A stretch of DNA of 34,977 bases, taken from positions 1 to 34,977 of the forward strand of contig NZ_AKJZ01000108.1 in assembly GCF_000282055.1 (NCBI RefSeq). Reading direction: 5' to 3'. Source of the stretch: Flavobacterium sp. CF136. GTDB lineage: Bacteria > Bacteroidota > Bacteroidia > Flavobacteriales > Flavobacteriaceae. Positions 6,877 to 16,072 of the stretch are shown piece by piece. The position numbers were made by a program, and so were the translations under genes. Numbering within the stretch: the first letter of the stretch is position 1; each line of letters begins with the position of its first letter. The notes below the pieces were generated by a model. The model was not told the origin of the DNA. It did not search any database and worked only from the letters and a program-made list of their open reading frames with translations.

Positions 6877-8823
6877 TTACGGCATAAATATTACAGTACC
6901 GCCATTTGCTGAAAGCTTTAGATTGTAACTGGTATTATTATCAAATTTCTTGTTGTCAAATTTAGATTCCGCTCCTTCACCATCTTGTATGATATTCGTT
7001 TTTTTACCTTTAAGCATAGGTAAATTTACAGTAATCTCTTTTTCCTTTTTCTCGCCATTGATAGCTGCGATATACCATTTTTCACCTTTGCGACGGGCTA
7101 TAACACAGTATTTACCTGGATAACCGTCAATTAATAGTGTTTCATCCCATACGGTTGGTACTTTTTTAAGAAAATCAAATAAATAAGCCGGTTTCTCTTT
7201 TAAATTTTCAGGTGTTAATCCCCAATGCTGCACAGCTGAAAAAAACACAACAGCCGTTGCCATCTCAAAAGCATCTGTAGTCCTGCGTATTGTGCCTTTG
7301 TCAGGATCACGGTTTAGACGTTTATTAAGAAACACGGGACCAAAATCCATAGAAGCTACAGCATTTCTGGTAAAAGGGTAAATCGTAGCAGTTGATGCAT
7401 ATCTATCGCTGAAGGATTGTTGAAAAACCAGATTCTCAGAAGCCAGTACTGCTTCGCTGGTCATAAAATTAGGATACATTCTTTCCCATCCGCGAGGCAG
7501 GGTTGTGCCGTGAAAATTTATACTCAATCCAAAAGCTGCGGCATCGGTAAGTATATCCTGGTAAAGCTGCATTGTGGCTTGTTTGTCTCCGCCAAAAAAA
7601 TCTATTTTTAGTCCTTTTACTCCAATTTGCTGCAGCCATTGCATTTCTTTTAGACGGGCTTCATGAGTATCCATTCTGTCTTTTGGTGTCTGCGGTGCAG
7701 TATTCCACTGGCCGTTGGAATTGTACCACAACAGTACGCTTACATTTTTAGATTTAGCATAATTTACCAGTTCGGCCATTTTTTCTTTTCCAATATTAAC
7801 GTCCCAGAGGGCATCAATCAGTATGAATTCACATTTGAGGGAGGCCGCCAGATCTATATAAGTTATCTGATCATTATAATTGCAGCTTGCATCCTGCCAT
7901 ACAATCCAGCTCCAGCTCGCACGGCCGGAATCAAATATTTTTGATGAACTTACAAGAGGTTTTACAACATCGGTTGCAACCGTAGATTCAACAATGGGTT
8001 TTAAACTTTTTCCAAGCGTAATGGTTTTCCATGAAGTCTGCATAGGCAATACTGCTGTGGCTGTGGCTGCTCCTTTATTATTGTTTTCACCCTCCTGAGG
8101 GAATGTGACTGTATGTATTCCTTCTGCTGAAGCATCACTTAATCTTGTCCCAACATAATTACCGCTGACACCGGTCTCAGAAATTAGCAACCATCCTTTA
8201 TCAGCCAAATGAAAAAGTGCAGGATAGGTATAACCCAGTCCATATTGTGATTTTGTGCCTACAGGCTCTTCTCTTGTATATTCTTCTTCATAAGATGGTT
8301 TTGTTTTTTCATAACCGCTTAAAGGCGGTGCCTGCGGTGTAATAAAAGCAGTTGCTCCTGCAGGAAGTTTAAAACCAGTTATTTCTTTGTCAACAGTACA
8401 ATCGGTAGAACTTTGTCTGTTTTTTGGAATAAAATAGGTAAATGCCACATCGGTATTTGTGATCCTGAAAATAATATTTATAGTGTCATTGGCAGTATTT
8501 GTAAATAGGCATTTTATTTCATTGGCCTGATAGTTTACATGACTTATTTTAGAGCGGTTCAAATTATAGGATTCTTTTATCTTTCCGGTGGTGTGACTGA
8601 TCATTTTAAGTCCTTTGGAAAAATCTCCTGCTGAACTTATAAGGCCGAGAGGTGATTTGTCCAGAAATTCATCTTTTAAGTAAAATACAGTATAATAGGC
8701 AGAACCATTAATTACCGTTATGTCGAGTTTTATATTTTTATCAGGACTGCTGGCAGAAACAGTCTGGGCATGCAGAATATTAGAAAATAAAATAAAAAAA
8801 AAACTGGTTACCAATGCTTTCAT
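6877..8823 (-). CDS. Glycoside hydrolase family 97, probably retaining type
   Basis: This 648-aa secreted enzyme has a signal peptide (1-19, ending HAQ), an N-terminal beta-sandwich (about 20-290) with the family segment 'SYEEEYTREEPVG', a catalytic barrel (about 300-560) and a C-terminal beta domain. GH97 enzymes cleave alpha-glucosides or alpha-galactosides. Retaining members use an Asp nucleophile, as in the Bacteroides alpha-galactosidase BtGal97b; here 'GVKGLKIDFFGGDK' gives D408 as the candidate. E463 in 'TSEAVLASEN' is the same distance away as the acid/base residue in that enzyme (as I recall), with E457 as an alternative. This suggests a retaining alpha-galactosidase-like enzyme acting in the periplasm or at the outer membrane. 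It is divergent from the ECF/FecR/SusCD locus and may belong to it. Confidence 0.9.
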   Translation of the reverse strand: MKALVTSFFFILFSNILHAQTVSASSPDKNIKLDITVINGSAYYTVFYLKDEFLDKSPLGLISSAGDFSKGLKMISHTTGKIKESYNLNRSKISHVNYQANEIKCLFTNTANDTINIIFRITNTDVAFTYFIPKNRQSSTDCTVDKEITGFKLPAGATAFITPQAPPLSGYEKTKPSYEEEYTREEPVGTKSQYGLGYTYPALFHLADKGWLLISETGVSGNYVGTRLSDASAEGIHTVTFPQEGENNNKGAATATAVLPMQTSWKTITLGKSLKPIVESTVATDVVKPLVSSSKIFDSGRASWSWIVWQDASCNYNDQITYIDLAASLKCEFILIDALWDVNIGKEKMAELVNYAKSKNVSVLLWYNSNGQWNTAPQTPKDRMDTHEARLKEMQWLQQIGVKGLKIDFFGGDKQATMQLYQDILTDAAAFGLSINFHGTTLPRGWERMYPNFMTSEAVLASENLVFQQSFSDRYASTATIYPFTRNAVASMDFGPVFLNKRLNRDPDKGTIRRTTDAFEMATAVVFFSAVQHWGLTPENLKEKPAYLFDFLKKVPTVWDETLLIDGYPGKYCVIARRKGEKWYIAAINGEKKEKEITVNLPMLKGKKTNIIQDGEGAESKFDNKKFDNNTSYNLKLSANGGTVIFMP

Positions 8824-9027
8824 AAGCTGTACTATTTTTATGAGGTTATTATAATTTAGGTTTTACACAAAAGTGCAGTTAGTAAGTGTAAAAATAACAC
8901 TTTTTTATTTGTTGACCTATAATAATAAATTCGGCTGCCATTGATGGATCTCAAATTGAAATTGTAAAAAAATAACAGGAATAAATCCTTCTGTTGAATT
9001 AAACGAACTTCAGCAATTGGAAATCTG

Positions 9028-9071
9028 AAACATATTATTAACATCCACTGCTGAATGTTAATAATATGTTT
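9028..9071. repeat. 17-bp perfect inverted repeat in a divergent promoter region
   Basis: AAACATATTATTAACAT (9028-9044) and its exact complement (9055-9071) flank a 10-nt loop. No gene ends nearby: GH97 starts about 205 bp to the left and the sigma gene about 198 bp to the right. It is therefore not an obvious terminator and may be an operator or an insulating structure. Confidence 0.75.
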
Positions 9072-9099
9072 AGTAATGCAGTGATTTTATTAATGTAAA

Positions 9100-9144
9100 C
9101 GTAACCTTTTAAACCTACCCACATATCTAATTTTGGAGACATAA
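9100..9144 (+). promoter_or_regulatory. Candidate ECF promoter, copy 1 (before the sigma gene)
   Basis: The pattern CGTAACCT-N5-ACCTACC-N17-AGACATAA occurs here and again, base for base in these blocks and with equal spacing, before fecR (9873-9917). A 17-bp gap between two conserved blocks is promoter geometry. It may be recognised by the ECF sigma factor encoded downstream, giving autoregulation. Confidence 0.6.
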
Positions 9145-9268
9145 TATAAGAACCCAATACTTGTATATATGTCGTTTTTTAGAATAAGAATACATCGCAA
9201 AAAAACAATTAAAATAGATGTTTCAGTAAACATTATTTGTTTGATAACTACTGCAAAAGTGATGTGTA

Positions 9269-9826
9269 ATGTATAAAAAATATACTGACGAGGAACTTGT
9301 TGAATTATTGAAACAGGGAAAAGACAGGGCATTTGATGAATTATATTTTCGGTATAGAGATTTACTCGTTCGATTTGTATATGTGAGGATGAAATCTGTT
9401 CCTGTATCTGAGGAAATTGTTCAGGAAGTTTTTACTACTATCTGGGAGCGGCGTAAAACGTTAGTCATTCAAAAGAAGTTTTCGGCATATATGTACACTT
9501 CAGTACGTTATGTAACTTTAGATTACATAAAATCAAACACGCTTACAGATCAGTTTATAAAAGAAGTTTTTGATCGGAATACCGTTATTGAGAACAGTAA
9601 TAATACTACTGAAGAAGCTATCTATCATGATGAGCTTCAGGAGCTGGTTGATAAAGCAGCTTCATTACTGCCTAAGAAAGCCAAAGAGGTTTTTATCCTA
9701 AGCCGCATTAAACAGTATACAAATAAAGAAATAGCCGAAGAGCTTAATGTTTCGCACGAAACTGTGAAATATCATATCTCTTATGCTTTGAAATTTATGC
9801 GGTCTTATTTGGGCGAATTTAATTAG
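9269..9826 (+). CDS. ECF RNA polymerase sigma factor (FecI-like)
   Basis: This 185-aa sigma-70 family protein shows region 2 in 'AFDELYFRYRDLLVRFVY' with 'VSEEIVQEVFTTIWERR' (about 19-70), and region 4 helix-turn-helix in 'LPKKAKEVFILSRIKQYTNK' with 'EIAEELNVSHETVKYHISYA' (about 132-172). This is the Bacteroidota expansion of ECF factors that works with FecR and a SusC receptor. It directs RNA polymerase to a small regulon when released by its anti-sigma factor. fecR, susC and susD follow on the same strand. A conserved block pattern before this gene and before fecR suggests it drives both. Confidence 0.95.
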   Translation: MYKKYTDEELVELLKQGKDRAFDELYFRYRDLLVRFVYVRMKSVPVSEEIVQEVFTTIWERRKTLVIQKKFSAYMYTSVRYVTLDYIKSNTLTDQFIKEVFDRNTVIENSNNTTEEAIYHDELQELVDKAASLLPKKAKEVFILSRIKQYTNKEIAEELNVSHETVKYHISYALKFMRSYLGEFN

Positions 9827-9872
9827 TAACAAATCCTGGACAGGAAGCGGTTTTTTTATTTCTTAACATAAG

Positions 9873-9917
9873 CGTAACCTGAACCACCTACCTGAAATCT
9901 GAATTCCTAAGACATAA
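9873..9917 (+). promoter_or_regulatory. Candidate ECF promoter, copy 2 (before fecR)
   Basis: This is the second copy of CGTAACCT-N5-ACCTACC-N17-AGACATAA. The bases between the blocks differ, so only the blocks and spacing are kept. It ends 23 bp before the fecR start. Confidence 0.6.
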
Positions 9918-9940
9918 CTATAAAGCAATAAAAAATTATA

Positions 9941-10861
9941 ATGCCTGAGAAATTACATCAAGATATAAAACTTTTTTTAGAAGGCAAGACTTCTTTAAAA
10001 GGGCAAGAAATGTGGAATAATTGGTATGACCATCCGGAAAGTATAAACGAGAATGAGGTAATTATATCATCGGATACTTCAAAATTAAAAAAAGAAATCC
10101 GGGCGATTAAGAAAACGAATAAGGTGATTTTTCTAAACAGTAGAAATTGGATGATGGCAGCTTCTATTTTACTGGCAGCAGGGTTATTGGGTTTCTTCTA
10201 TATGTCATCAGAAACAATTACTACGAAGCAATATACTGCCGGACTGGGGCAACACACAATAGTAACTTTGAGTGACGGAACCAGGATATGGCTTAATGCA
10301 GGAAGTTTTTTAAAATGCCCAAGCAGGTTTAAAGGAGACACCCGCGAAGTTTATTTAACCGGTGAAGCTTTTTTTGATGTTGCCAAAGATAAAAAACATC
10401 CTTTTATTATTCATACCGATAAAATGGATACCAAAGTATTAGGTACAAGTTTTAATATACATGCCTATCCGGGACAAGCAACACAGGAAGTTTCTGTTTT
10501 GACAGGAAGGGTAAACGTAAAATCAACTGTAACAGATGAGAATGTTTATGTAACACCTGGCCAAAAAGTTGTTTTTAAATCAAAAAACAGCAGTCTGCAT
10601 GCCTTCAGTAATATTCCTATGAATTCAATTTCGCTATGGCGAAAAAATATTATTGTTTTCGAGGACACTCCTTTACCGGAAGTAATTGCAACAATTAAGC
10701 GCAATTATAATATTACTGTTGCTGTTGAAAATAAAAATCTAAACAACCTCAGGATAAGTGCTTACTTCAAAGAACTTCCTGCCAATCAGGTTATTGGATT
10801 AGTATGCAATATTATTAATGCTAATTATAAACTCGAGTCGGGAGTTTACAGGATTGAGTAG
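9941..10861 (+). CDS. FecR family anti-sigma factor
   Basis: This 306-aa inner-membrane regulator has a cytoplasmic N-terminal part (1-68) that would bind the sigma factor, one membrane segment (about 70-88, NWMMAASILLAAGLLGFFYM), and a periplasmic FecR domain with 'YTAGLGQHTIVTLSDGTRIW', 'VYLTGEAFFDVAKDKKHPF' and 'VLGTSFNIHAY'. The C-terminal DUF4974-type domain ('FEDTPLPEVIATIKRNYNIT') contacts the N-terminal signalling domain of the partner receptor. When the SusC-like receptor binds substrate, the signal passes through FecR and frees the sigma factor. The gene sits between sigma and susC with its own promoter-like motif. Confidence 0.95.
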   Translation: MPEKLHQDIKLFLEGKTSLKGQEMWNNWYDHPESINENEVIISSDTSKLKKEIRAIKKTNKVIFLNSRNWMMAASILLAAGLLGFFYMSSETITTKQYTAGLGQHTIVTLSDGTRIWLNAGSFLKCPSRFKGDTREVYLTGEAFFDVAKDKKHPFIIHTDKMDTKVLGTSFNIHAYPGQATQEVSVLTGRVNVKSTVTDENVYVTPGQKVVFKSKNSSLHAFSNIPMNSISLWRKNIIVFEDTPLPEVIATIKRNYNITVAVENKNLNNLRISAYFKELPANQVIGLVCNIINANYKLESGVYRIE

Positions 10862-10923
10862 CCATTTAAAAAAATGAAATAGTAAAAAACAAAATATTCA
10901 AGAAATAATCAAAACTAAAAATT

Positions 10924-13900
10924 ATGAATGAAAAACAAATGCGGTACGTCGCAAAGAGTCAATGCATTAAAAAAGGTTTATTGACACAATTGATTCTATT
11001 CACTGCTTTATTTTTTGTCGGATTAACAGCAAAAGCCGGGAATATTGATATTGGTAAAAGAATAACCTTAAAAGTTGAAAATGAAAACGTAAAAAATATT
11101 CTTCAAAAAATTGAAAATCAAGTTGATGTACATTTTATGTACGAAGCAAATCAAATTAATACAAATCAAAAGATTAGTTTAAAACTTAACAATGTAACGC
11201 TGGAGCAGGCACTGGATAAAATCTGTACCAGTTTTTATCTAAAGTATGAGATTATAAATAACAATATCATCATTAAAAAAGATCGAAAAGTCAGTGATGC
11301 TGAACAAAATAAAATTACTGTTTCCGGAACTGTTTTTGGCAGCGATGACGGAATGCCTTTACCGGGAGTAGGAATTAAAGATAAAAGTTCTGATGCAACT
11401 GCAACAACGGATTTTGACGGAACTTTTACGATAGAAATCAACGCGTCCGAAGCGACACTTCTTTTTTCCTATGTTGGTTATATTACACAGGAAGTTAAAG
11501 TTACTCAGACACAAAAGAATCTAAGCGTCAAATTAACAGGAGATGTAAAACAGCTGCAGGAAGTTGTGGTAATGGGATACGGGAGTGTAAAAAAGAACGA
11601 AGTTCTGGGGGCTGTAGGGGCTGTTTCTATGAAAGAAACCTCAAGCAGGACTTATAATTCTGCCGCAGAATTATTGCAAGGCACAGTATCCGGTGTTACG
11701 GTTATTAATAATGGTGGTGACCCAACGAGTGAACCTACAATTAATATTCGTGGTATTGGATCATTAAATGCAGAAACGCCTTTGATTGTTCTGGACGGAA
11801 TTATCTACAGCGGATCATTAAATACAATTAATCCAAATGATATTGCTTCTATAAGTGTTTTAAAAGATGCCGCTTCTGCAGCCATTTATGGAGCCAGAGC
11901 CTCCGGAGGTGTAATTTTAATTACTTCTAAAAGAGGAACTTCTGAGCGTATCAATGTAAACGTGAATTATCAGGGCGGTTTTCAGAATGTAGCCAAAAAG
12001 TTAGGGGTTTTAAATGCGGCAGAATATGCAGATGCCATGAATACGGCAAGAGACAATGCCGGATTACCCAGGATACCAGCTTTTGATCCTGCATTTGAGC
12101 CTACTGCCAGAACGACAAAAACGAACTGGATGGATGAAATTTTCCAAACAGGTGAAATTCATGACTTGTCAGTTTCGGTAAATGGTAAAACAGAAAAATC
12201 TAATTTTTTTCTTTCAGGAAGTTATCGTAAAAATGAAGGTATTTTATTGAATACTTTCGGAAGCCGTTATACAGCAAGAGCAAACTCTTCTTTTAAACTT
12301 GCACCAAATTTTACAATAGGAGAGAATTTGACTTATTCGTTAACAGACGGTCAGAGTGCTAATACTACAAATGCTTATACAGGAGCGATTTTAGGAGCGA
12401 TTTTTTACCCTCCAAATGCGACAGTATACAGAGAAGACGGCTCCGGAGCTTTTGGCGGAGTACCTGAAAAATATATAGGATCTTACGGAGACGTCATAAA
12501 TCCGGTAGCCTATTTGAAAAGACTGGATAACAGCAATCCTATTTCTACTATTTTGATTAATCCTTATGCCGAATGGGAGATTATAAAAGGCTTAAAAATC
12601 AAATCGAACTGGGGTTTCACAAGAATTCAAAATGATTCAAAAGATTTTACGGTAAAAATTACAGAGCCGGGAAAAATATTTGATTTCAACAGATTAACAC
12701 AATCAACTTCTACAACAACAGATTTATTGAGTGAGCAAACGCTTTCTTATGATAAATCATTTGGGAAACACAATTTCAAAGCTTTGGCAGGATATACGTT
12801 TCAGGATACTAAAAGAGAATTTTACAGCGTACAGGGAACTGGTTTTGACAGTGAAGATCCTTCGCAGCGTTATTTGCTAAATGCTAAAGTAGTACAGCAG
12901 TTAGGAGCGGGATTATCAGAAGAAATTATATCTTCTTATGTTGGAAGGCTGAATTATGACTTTAACCAAAAATACCTATTCTCAGGAATTGTTCGTCGTG
13001 ACGGGACATCAAAATTAATTTCTGCAAACCGATGGGAAGTTTATCCTTCAGTATCAGCAGGCTGGCTAATCTCGGAAGAAGGATTTATGAAAAGCATTAG
13101 TTCAACAGTAAACAGTTTAAAACTGCGTGCAAGCTGGGGACAAATAGGGAATTTAGGAAATTTAGGACCATACCAGTTTAGCGTACCGCTAACGCAGACT
13201 TCTGCATTAATCGGATCTGCTCCGGTAATTAATTATGGTTATTCGGAAAGCGAATTATCAAATCCTGCTTTAAAATGGGAAAGCTCAGAACAAACCAACG
13301 TGGGTTTAGATTTTAGTCTTTTCAATAGCAGTCTTACAGGATCTGTAGATGCCTATATTAAAAAGAACAAAGACATGTTGGTCCGTGATCAGTTGCCTGG
13401 ACTTTCAGGAACACCATTAGGACGAATTGTAAATTCCGGCGATGTTGAAAATAAAGGTATTGAAGCAAGTCTTAACTACCAAAAAACACGTGGAGAATTT
13501 AAATATGATGTTACTGTTAATGCAGCATTTTTAGATAATAAAATTGTTTCGATCAAAGATGGTTTGACTTCTTTAGAACCGCTTAACTTAAGCAGAGTAC
13601 GTAGTTTGCCTTTAGCAAATATTTACCAGGTAGGAAGTCCTGTTGGTGCATTTTACGGATATTCAACCGATGGATTGTTTCAAAGTAATGCCGAAGCTAA
13701 AGCATATGTAAACAATGCAGGTGTTGTTTATCAGCCAAATGCAGTTGCCGGGGATATCAAGTTTAAAGATGTAAACGGAGATGGTGTAATTAATAACAGC
13801 GACAGAGTAGTACTTGGAAATCCTTTTCCAAAAACAACTTACAGTTTAAACACCAACTTCAGATACAAAGGATTTGATATGAATATCTTTTTAAACGGAG

Positions 13901-14313
13901 CAGCAGGTAACAGTGTTTTTAATGCTGTGAAATATACTGGTTTAAACGCTTCTTTCCCTGGATATAATTTGCTTGCAGAATCGAAAGATGCCTGGTCTCC
14001 GCAAAATACAGGATCTACAATACCAGTACTTTCGGCCACAGACAACAATAATAACTTCGGAAGAATCTCTGATTTTTATATTGAAAATGCTTCATACTTA
14101 AGATTAAAAAATGTTTCTGTTGGTTATACCGTAAAAGACAGCTGGTTGAAGGGAAAAGCTAATTTGAGATTCTTTATTTCTGCACAAAATCTTTTCACAA
14201 TTACCAAATACTCAGGTATGGATCCGGAAGTAGGACTTAACAACTTCGGTTTGGATTTAGGTAAATACCCGCTTTCCAGAATTTATATGACAGGTGTAAA
14301 TGCAACTTTTTAA
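10924..14313 (+). CDS. SusC/RagA-type TonB-dependent receptor with signalling domain
   Basis: This is a 1129-aa outer-membrane importer. After a signal sequence (about 20-38) comes an STN signalling domain (about 45-120, 'ILQKIENQVDVHFMYEA' to 'YEIINNNIIIKK'). A carboxypeptidase-regulatory-like beta domain follows (about 130-205, 'ITVSGTVFGSDDGMPLPGVG'), then the plug ('VVVMGYGSVKKNEVLGAVGA', 'INIRGIGSLNAETPLIVLDG') and a beta-barrel to the C-terminus ending in NATF. The STN domain is what lets it signal to FecR, which fits its place directly after sigma and fecR. It would import the substrate caught by the SusD partner. Coupling to a phosphatase fusion downstream suggests a phosphorylated ligand. 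Confidence 0.96.
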   Translation: MNEKQMRYVAKSQCIKKGLLTQLILFTALFFVGLTAKAGNIDIGKRITLKVENENVKNILQKIENQVDVHFMYEANQINTNQKISLKLNNVTLEQALDKICTSFYLKYEIINNNIIIKKDRKVSDAEQNKITVSGTVFGSDDGMPLPGVGIKDKSSDATATTDFDGTFTIEINASEATLLFSYVGYITQEVKVTQTQKNLSVKLTGDVKQLQEVVVMGYGSVKKNEVLGAVGAVSMKETSSRTYNSAAELLQGTVSGVTVINNGGDPTSEPTINIRGIGSLNAETPLIVLDGIIYSGSLNTINPNDIASISVLKDAASAAIYGARASGGVILITSKRGTSERINVNVNYQGGFQNVAKKLGVLNAAEYADAMNTARDNAGLPRIPAFDPAFEPTARTTKTNWMDEIFQTGEIHDLSVSVNGKTEKSNFFLSGSYRKNEGILLNTFGSRYTARANSSFKLAPNFTIGENLTYSLTDGQSANTTNAYTGAILGAIFYPPNATVYREDGSGAFGGVPEKYIGSYGDVINPVAYLKRLDNSNPISTILINPYAEWEIIKGLKIKSNWGFTRIQNDSKDFTVKITEPGKIFDFNRLTQSTSTTTDLLSEQTLSYDKSFGKHNFKALAGYTFQDTKREFYSVQGTGFDSEDPSQRYLLNAKVVQQLGAGLSEEIISSYVGRLNYDFNQKYLFSGIVRRDGTSKLISANRWEVYPSVSAGWLISEEGFMKSISSTVNSLKLRASWGQIGNLGNLGPYQFSVPLTQTSALIGSAPVINYGYSESELSNPALKWESSEQTNVGLDFSLFNSSLTGSVDAYIKKNKDMLVRDQLPGLSGTPLGRIVNSGDVENKGIEASLNYQKTRGEFKYDVTVNAAFLDNKIVSIKDGLTSLEPLNLSRVRSLPLANIYQVGSPVGAFYGYSTDGLFQSNAEAKAYVNNAGVVYQPNAVAGDIKFKDVNGDGVINNSDRVVLGNPFPKTTYSLNTNFRYKGFDMNIFLNGAAGNSVFNAVKYTGLNASFPGYNLLAESKDAWSPQNTGSTIPVLSATDNNNNFGRISDFYIENASYLRLKNVSVGYTVKDSWLKGKANLRFFISAQNLFTITKYSGMDPEVGLNNFGLDLGKYPLSRIYMTGVNATF

Positions 14314-14332
14314 AAAATAAAAAACAAACAAA

Positions 14333-15868
14333 ATGAAAAAAATTAGTATTCTATTATTGAGTTTTTCAATGCTGATAAGTATTTCAGCTTGTGAAAGTGA
14401 ACTTGATCTGGTACCGCAGGGAGCTCCTTCGAGTGGGAATTTCTGGAAAACACCTGCAGATGCAAAGGCAGGAGTAAATGCTATTTATGCTTTGTACTCT
14501 GATGATAATATGTATGGACGCGGTTTTTTCTGGCTGAATAATGCAAGTGATGATATCGGAACTAAAACAAGACAAAATGCGGAGCGCATCAAAAATTTTA
14601 TTGTTGATGGATCTGAATCTGATACTAAGGATATCTGGAGGCTTCACTATGAAGTCATGAAGCGTTGTAATGATGTTATCCGTAATATTCCAAATATTAG
14701 TTTGGACGATAAAACGAAAAACATGATGTTGGGAGAAGCTTATTTTAATCATGCCGTAATGCATTTGGAGTTAGCCTATCGTTATGGAGATGATCGTGCC
14801 GGGATTCCGATTCAGGACAGAAATGACCCAACAAATGTATATGTGCCGCGTACTAAAAATGTGTCTGAAAATTATGCTTATATCGCAGCCGATTTAATTA
14901 AAGCGGCTGATTTGTTGCCTTATTTTAGTGAACTTACAACAGACAATTACGGACGCGCCCATAAAACTGCTGCCTGGGCGTATTTAGTACGTACATATTT
15001 GTATGCAAAAGATTGGGACAATGCTATTAAATATGCCAATATGATTGTGGCAAGCGGTAAACATGCCTTGCTTCCTAATTTTGAAGATGTATTTAAAATC
15101 AAAAATAACTGGTCATCAGAATATATTTGGTCTGTTACTTCAAGTGCAGAAAATACTTCTCTGGGTTCTATTTTCCCGGGCGTATGTTTAGAAGATAAAG
15201 GATGGGGAGTTTACAACGGCTGGGGGAATTTTTATCCAACCAAAGAATTATTCGATGCTTATGATCCTGCTGACAAAAGACGCAGTGCTACGATTTTACA
15301 AAAAGGAGATCAGTTTATGTATTTTGGTGAATTAGCGACTTTTAACGAAGGTAAATATGTCGTGAGTTCAAGTAATAGGACAGGGTATCAGTTTAAGAAA
15401 TATATGGAGCCTTTCGGTTACCCAAAAACAACTTCTGGCGGTATCGACATTCGTTATGTAAACGCCAATGGGGATAAACCTTCAACAGCTCTGAATGTAC
15501 CGCTTTTACGCTATGCAGATGTTATTCTAATGTTGGCAGAAGCAAAATTAATGAAAGGTCAGAATGCCGATGCCGAAATAAATATGATTCGTAACCGTGC
15601 AGGTCTGGCAAGCATTACAGGAGTAACATTGACAGATTTAAAAAGAGAAAGACGCTGTGAACTTGCCGGAGAATGGACAGACCGTCATTTTGATTTAGTA
15701 CGCTGGGGTGATGCGCAGGCGGCATATGCAAAACCTTTGCATCACTATAACGGAACAGTAATTTATCCTGCCCGTAATTTTAACCCTGCAATTCATCATG
15801 TATGGCCGATACCGCCAGATGAGATTGCAGTAAGTAAAGGAGCTTTGTTTCAAAATCAAGGCTGGTAA
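14333..15868 (+). CDS. SusD/RagB-type surface lipoprotein
   Basis: This 511-aa outer-membrane lipoprotein has a signal peptide ending in the lipobox ISAC (C20), followed by the acidic stretch ESELD that is common after the lipid cysteine in surface-exposed Bacteroidota lipoproteins. It has the SusD helical TPR-like fold: 'GNFWKTPADAKAGVNAIYAL' near the N-terminus, 'AYFNHAVMHLELAYRYGD' and 'YADVILMLAEAKLMKGQ' in the middle, and the standard closing 'WPIPPDEIAVS'. SusD proteins close over the SusC barrel and bind the nutrient. The gene is 19 bp after susC and ends at a good terminator. Confidence 0.96.
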   Translation: MKKISILLLSFSMLISISACESELDLVPQGAPSSGNFWKTPADAKAGVNAIYALYSDDNMYGRGFFWLNNASDDIGTKTRQNAERIKNFIVDGSESDTKDIWRLHYEVMKRCNDVIRNIPNISLDDKTKNMMLGEAYFNHAVMHLELAYRYGDDRAGIPIQDRNDPTNVYVPRTKNVSENYAYIAADLIKAADLLPYFSELTTDNYGRAHKTAAWAYLVRTYLYAKDWDNAIKYANMIVASGKHALLPNFEDVFKIKNNWSSEYIWSVTSSAENTSLGSIFPGVCLEDKGWGVYNGWGNFYPTKELFDAYDPADKRRSATILQKGDQFMYFGELATFNEGKYVVSSSNRTGYQFKKYMEPFGYPKTTSGGIDIRYVNANGDKPSTALNVPLLRYADVILMLAEAKLMKGQNADAEINMIRNRAGLASITGVTLTDLKRERRCELAGEWTDRHFDLVRWGDAQAAYAKPLHHYNGTVIYPARNFNPAIHHVWPIPPDEIAVSKGALFQNQGW

Positions 15869-15960
15869 TTAGTCATTTAGTTTGTGTTTGTTTTTTTTTA
15901 CGCTGCAGGCTTTTGACGGGTCTGCAGTTGTAAAGAAAAAAACGATTTATAGATAACCTG

Positions 15961-15992
15961 ATAAACCAGTCTTTTATTACGGACTGGTTTAT
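15961..15992 (+). terminator. Terminator after susD
   Basis: A perfect 11-bp stem (ATAAACCAGTC at 15961-15971, GACTGGTTTAT at 15982-15992) with a 10-nt loop is followed by ATTTTA. It separates susD from the phosphatase fusion, so the latter may have its own promoter or be reached by read-through. Confidence 0.75.
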
Positions 15993-16072
15993 ATTTTAGA
16001 GTAATAACAACAACTTAAATTCATCTTCTTGAAGTTACCTACGGCTTTTAGGATGAATAAAATATATTTTAA

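Larger units (their letters stand above)
8824..9268. other. Divergent regulatory region between GH97 and the ECF sigma gene
   Basis: This 445-bp region has no gene that I can support. It contains a long perfect inverted repeat (9028-9071) and a promoter-like motif (9100-9144), both listed separately. The remaining leader of the sigma gene (9145-9268, about 124 nt) is AT-rich and has no recognised riboswitch. No clear TAnnTTTG box was seen for GH97. Confidence 0.6.

Noticed and set aside
14384..14764. 126-codon minus-strand open frame inside susD
   Set aside because: It is the antisense of a well-supported SusD coding region, and its sequence looks like random translation.
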